From positions 1 to 64,000 of IMG/VR virus record IMGVR_UViG_3300037502_002960: a stretch of DNA of 64,000 bases; one strand, 5' to 3'. The notes under the pieces are model-generated. The model was given only the letters and a program-made list of their open reading frames with translations. It ran no database searches and was not told where the DNA came from. The stretch's first letter is position 1, and every line of letters starts with the position of its first letter. Shown piece by piece: positions 61,887 through 64,000 of this stretch. Source of the stretch: a virus. The position numbers were made by a program, and so were the translations under genes.

Positions 61887-62363
61887 ATGGATTTTGAAAC
61901 AATTAACCGTGAAGCTAGAAACTTTTTGATTGAAGAGTATAACTTGTATTTACCGTTCGACGTAGAAATTAATGGAAGGCTAACAAGAACTTTTGGTAGG
62001 TTTGTTCACAGAGAAAGAGAGGCTCTAAAAGTTGAACTATCTAGACATTTTGTTGAAAATAACAAAAGAGAAGCAGTTTTAGATGTTTTAAAGCATGAAC
62101 TTATTCATTTTGCAATGTTTGTAAAAGGAAAACAGCACGAAGATGGAAGTAGAGATTTTGAAAGAGAATTAGAAAGACTTGGAGTAGTTAGCCAGAAAAA
62201 TGTTCACAAATACGATTTTAAAGTTAAACCAAAAAACTATAATATTTACGGTTGTTCAAAGTGTAAAAAAACAATAAAAAGAATTAAAAAGTTAGATACA
62301 AATAAATGGATGTGCAGTTGTGGTGGTAATCTTATTCACAACGGAAAGACTAAGGAGGTTTAA
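61887..62363 (+). CDS. SprT-like zinc metalloprotease
   Basis: ATG 61887 follows AGAGGTG. The 158-residue protein has the SprT motif L-K-H70-E-L-I-H74-F with a third His at 84, and a C-terminal zinc ribbon C-S-K-C...C-S-C. This matches the SprT/Spartan family, whose members degrade proteins crosslinked to DNA. In a phage it could clear protein roadblocks such as covalent terminal or repair intermediates. The promoter abuts the third inverted repeat, suggesting repression by the same regulator. Confidence 0.88.
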   Translation: MDFETINREARNFLIEEYNLYLPFDVEINGRLTRTFGRFVHREREALKVELSRHFVENNKREAVLDVLKHELIHFAMFVKGKQHEDGSRDFERELERLGVVSQKNVHKYDFKVKPKNYNIYGCSKCKKTIKRIKKLDTNKWMCSCGGNLIHNGKTKEV

Positions 62364-62368
62364 TAGAA

Positions 62369-62812
62369 ATGATTAAGACAAAGTATTGGGAAATGAGACA
62401 AAAGGACTTGGGAAGATTTTGTGGTAACAGAAAACATTACTCACAAATGAGTGACTTTGAAACAAAAAAGATTGATAGAAAGTTGAAAAGGTTTGAGGAT
62501 TGGGAAATCCTCAAACATGCCAAAGACAGATTAAAAGAAAAAAATATTGGGTGTAAATATGACGATATTGTATCAACTATTTATAATTGTGATATAATTG
62601 AGTATAAGATTGACTATAATAAGTTTAAAGAGTGTTATGAAGAAAGAGTTGTTGTTAGGGGTCGTTCGTTGGTAAATGGTTCTTATAACCTAAACGTGGT
62701 GTTTAATATCACAACAGGAAGTGTAGTTACAGTTTGGGTGAATCATGTAAAAGATAATCATAAGACATTAGATTTCAGCATCTACAATAAAAGAATGAGA
62801 GTTTTTGCATAA
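62369..62812 (+). CDS. DUF4258/RelE-like fold protein (tentative)
   Basis: The 147-residue protein follows AAGGAGG and the SprT-like gene by 5 nt. Residues 45-145 resemble the compact alpha-then-beta DUF4258/BECR-type fold: K-H-A-K-D-R-L-K-E-K-N-I, Y-D-D-I-V, V-V-R-G-R-S-L, L-N-V-V-F-N-I and V-V-T-V-W-V. Such folds include RNase toxins. Catalytic residues are not certain, so toxin activity is not claimed. Confidence 0.55.
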   Translation: MIKTKYWEMRQKDLGRFCGNRKHYSQMSDFETKKIDRKLKRFEDWEILKHAKDRLKEKNIGCKYDDIVSTIYNCDIIEYKIDYNKFKECYEERVVVRGRSLVNGSYNLNVVFNITTGSVVTVWVNHVKDNHKTLDFSIYNKRMRVFA

Positions 62813-62830
62813 CTAAAAGGGGGATTTAAA

Positions 62831-63499
62831 TTGTTAGGTTTAAATGAGGTAGAGGCTTTATTAGGAAAGATTGAAGGTCATATTGAGTCGATTAGTACAG
62901 ATAAGTATTATCACACAAAGAATTTTAAGAGTGACACAGGGGATGAATATAATGTGGTAGTGTTTCATAATATTGATGCCTACACGGACTTTTTAGATGT
63001 GATAGAAGGTATCGTTGGTAACGATTTTGATTCACTGTTTGAGTATTTTGGTGAACACGTTTATGATTTAGACCTTGGTAATAAGAAAGAAGAGATGCAA
63101 GATTTGTTGTATGATATATTTGGTAATGCATATATCAAAGAAGATTTAATCGAGTGCGATTCATGCGGTTCTGTATACTCACCATTCGGTGCAGGTATTA
63201 AAATCAATGATAAGAGCCTATGCCTATCTTGTGTAGCCCCAGAGGACAAAAAAGAGCTACTAGAAACATTCGTTAATAACTATAAAAATGTTAATACCTA
63301 TTTCACAGATGAAGAGTTGGTTGAGCTTGGTTTTGTAAAGGTTAGTAACGTAGATTTTGTTTATCGTGGTGTTGATTTTGACGTAGACCCAGAAGAGGTT
63401 TTAAAGGTTATTAATCAAAAATATGACAAGGTTATTTTTTCATTAGAATACTATGAAGAAGGTCATGTTGAGTATAGTGTGTGGGCGAAAGTGGATTAA
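62831..63499 (+). CDS. Unknown protein with a zinc knuckle
   Basis: The 222-residue protein starts at TTG after GGGGG. Residues 1-100 are acidic and alpha/beta (E-Y-N-V-V-V-F-H-N-I-D-A-Y). Residues 110-140 hold C-D-S-C-G...C-L-S-C, a zinc ribbon resembling rubredoxin-like knuckles. The C-terminus is beta-rich. No family assigned. Confidence 0.68.
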   Translation: MLGLNEVEALLGKIEGHIESISTDKYYHTKNFKSDTGDEYNVVVFHNIDAYTDFLDVIEGIVGNDFDSLFEYFGEHVYDLDLGNKKEEMQDLLYDIFGNAYIKEDLIECDSCGSVYSPFGAGIKINDKSLCLSCVAPEDKKELLETFVNNYKNVNTYFTDEELVELGFVKVSNVDFVYRGVDFDVDPEEVLKVINQKYDKVIFSLEYYEEGHVEYSVWAKVD

Positions 63500-63638
63500 A
63501 CAAAAATAGTCTATACTGTATTTGGTTTTCATATACTGTATAACAGAAACGGTCAAATATTACGGGCAAAAATAGGAAAAATTTTAAAAATTTTTAAGAA
63601 AAATATTTATAAAAGTGAAAAACAAGGGGGAAAACGCA
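63500..63638. other. Short gap with a third ATTACGGG element
   Basis: CAGAAACGG, ATATTACGGGCAAAAAT and TTTTAAAAATTTTT resemble the two copies near 53.4 kb. A TATACTG/CAGTATA-type palindrome is seen at its left. No gene is supported. Confidence 0.5.
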
Positions 63639-64000
63639 GTGAAAACACGAAAAAAGCGTGATAAAAACAGACTTTTAACAACATTGGCGGTCTTGTTTTT
63701 TAGTGGTCTAGTTATTTCGATAATTGGATATGCAGTTGTTAACAATTTAGATTCATATAAAACTGAAAGTTATATTGAAAAAAGGTTTGAACAGTTAGAA
63801 TTGGCATACAAAGACTCTAAAAAAGATGATTTATCAAAAGAGGTTTTTGAAGATGATTATAAGCAAACAGTAGACGAGGTATTAGATGAAAACTTGGATG
63901 ATGGCGTTGTACAGGTTGAAAATGTTCAAGTAATCAACAACGAGCTTTTTAGATATGATTTATCAGATAAAGAAGTTGAGTTTATCAAAGTGTATCAAAA
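63639..64000 (+). CDS. Membrane-anchored protein, cut by the window end
   Basis: GTG start with AAGGGGG. After a basic start (K-T-R-K-K-R-D-K-N-R) there is one transmembrane helix (T-T-L-A-V-L-F-F-S-G-L-V-I-S-I-I-G-Y, residues 13-30), then an acidic helical ectodomain running off the window. Probably a type II membrane protein or uncleaved signal anchor. Function unknown; the C-terminus is missing. Confidence 0.7.
   Translation, partial: MKTRKKRDKNRLLTTLAVLFFSGLVISIIGYAVVNNLDSYKTESYIEKRFEQLELAYKDSKKDDLSKEVFEDDYKQTVDEVLDENLDDGVVQVENVQVINNELFRYDLSDKEVEFIKVYQ

Noticed and set aside
63061-63249. Minus-strand 62-codon frame near the right end
   Set aside because: It is antisense to the zinc-knuckle gene with no ribosome site or promoter.

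Overview
This window is a contiguous piece of a large tailed-phage (or prophage) genome that infects a low-GC Gram-positive host. The DNA is strongly AT-rich, genes are densely packed, ribosome-binding sites are Firmicutes-type (AAAGGAGG/GGTGAAA), TTG starts are common, and early promoters are near-consensus vegetative sigma promoters. The tail genes indicate a long non-contractile tail. The order terminase-portal-protease/scaffold-capsid-connectors-tail tube-chaperone-recombinase-tape measure-Dit-Tal, a tyrosine recombinase embedded in the tail operon, an HU-like protein next to the late operon, and long repeated inverted repeats beside a tyrosine-recombinase-like protein all recall the SPbeta group of Bacillus phages. 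That affiliation is inferred from architecture, not from a database search. Both ends are cut: the leftmost fibre gene and the rightmost membrane protein gene run off the window.

Layout. (1) 1-31.8 kb, minus strand: late morphogenesis module, read right to left: small acidic protein, metallophosphoesterase, putative small terminase, large terminase (interrupted by a 307-nt group I intron and by an in-frame UAG), portal, protease-scaffold, decoration protein, major capsid protein, connector/completion proteins, tail tube, chaperone-like proteins, tyrosine recombinase, a roughly 2740-residue tape measure protein, Dit, a papain-like hydrolase, Tal and two collagen-like fibre proteins. (2) 31.8-33.9 kb: stable-RNA region on the minus strand with tRNA-Arg(UCU) split by a group I intron, tRNA-Met-like(CAU), several tRNA-like hairpins that lack or distort canonical arms, two structured non-coding stretches and a truncated GIY-YIG endonuclease. 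(3) 33.9-36.5 kb, minus strand: PIN-PhoH, HU-like protein, two unknowns and a sigma/HTH-like protein read from an early-type promoter. (4) 36.6-48.1 kb, plus strand: early genes, including a winged-helix candidate initiator or regulator, a degenerate tyrosine recombinase-like protein, a RecD-like helicase, a DEDD exonuclease, a phosphodiesterase and many small unknowns. (5) 48.1-53.6 kb: a low-coding island with a 1.3-kb stretch of extreme opposed strand skew, a minus-strand cluster (zinc-motif protein, RadC-like JAMM protein, membrane proteins), short motif clusters and a roughly 550-bp array of about 57 degenerate 9-bp units. (6) 53.6-64 kb, plus strand: many small early genes, each with its own promoter, plus an M20/M42-like metallopeptidase, a SprT-like metalloprotease and other unknowns.

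How it works together. Seventeen near-identical promoters (TTGACA, exactly 17 bp, TG-N-TATAAT-like) drive the early genes in both arms. The divergent pair at 36.5-36.6 kb starts both the rightward early region and the leftward operon, which begins with a sigma/HTH-like gene that could switch on the late genes. Three copies of a long inverted repeat, two beside the degenerate recombinase-like gene, are candidate operators or origin elements. The late operon carries few obvious promoters of this type, so its expression probably depends on a phage-encoded factor.
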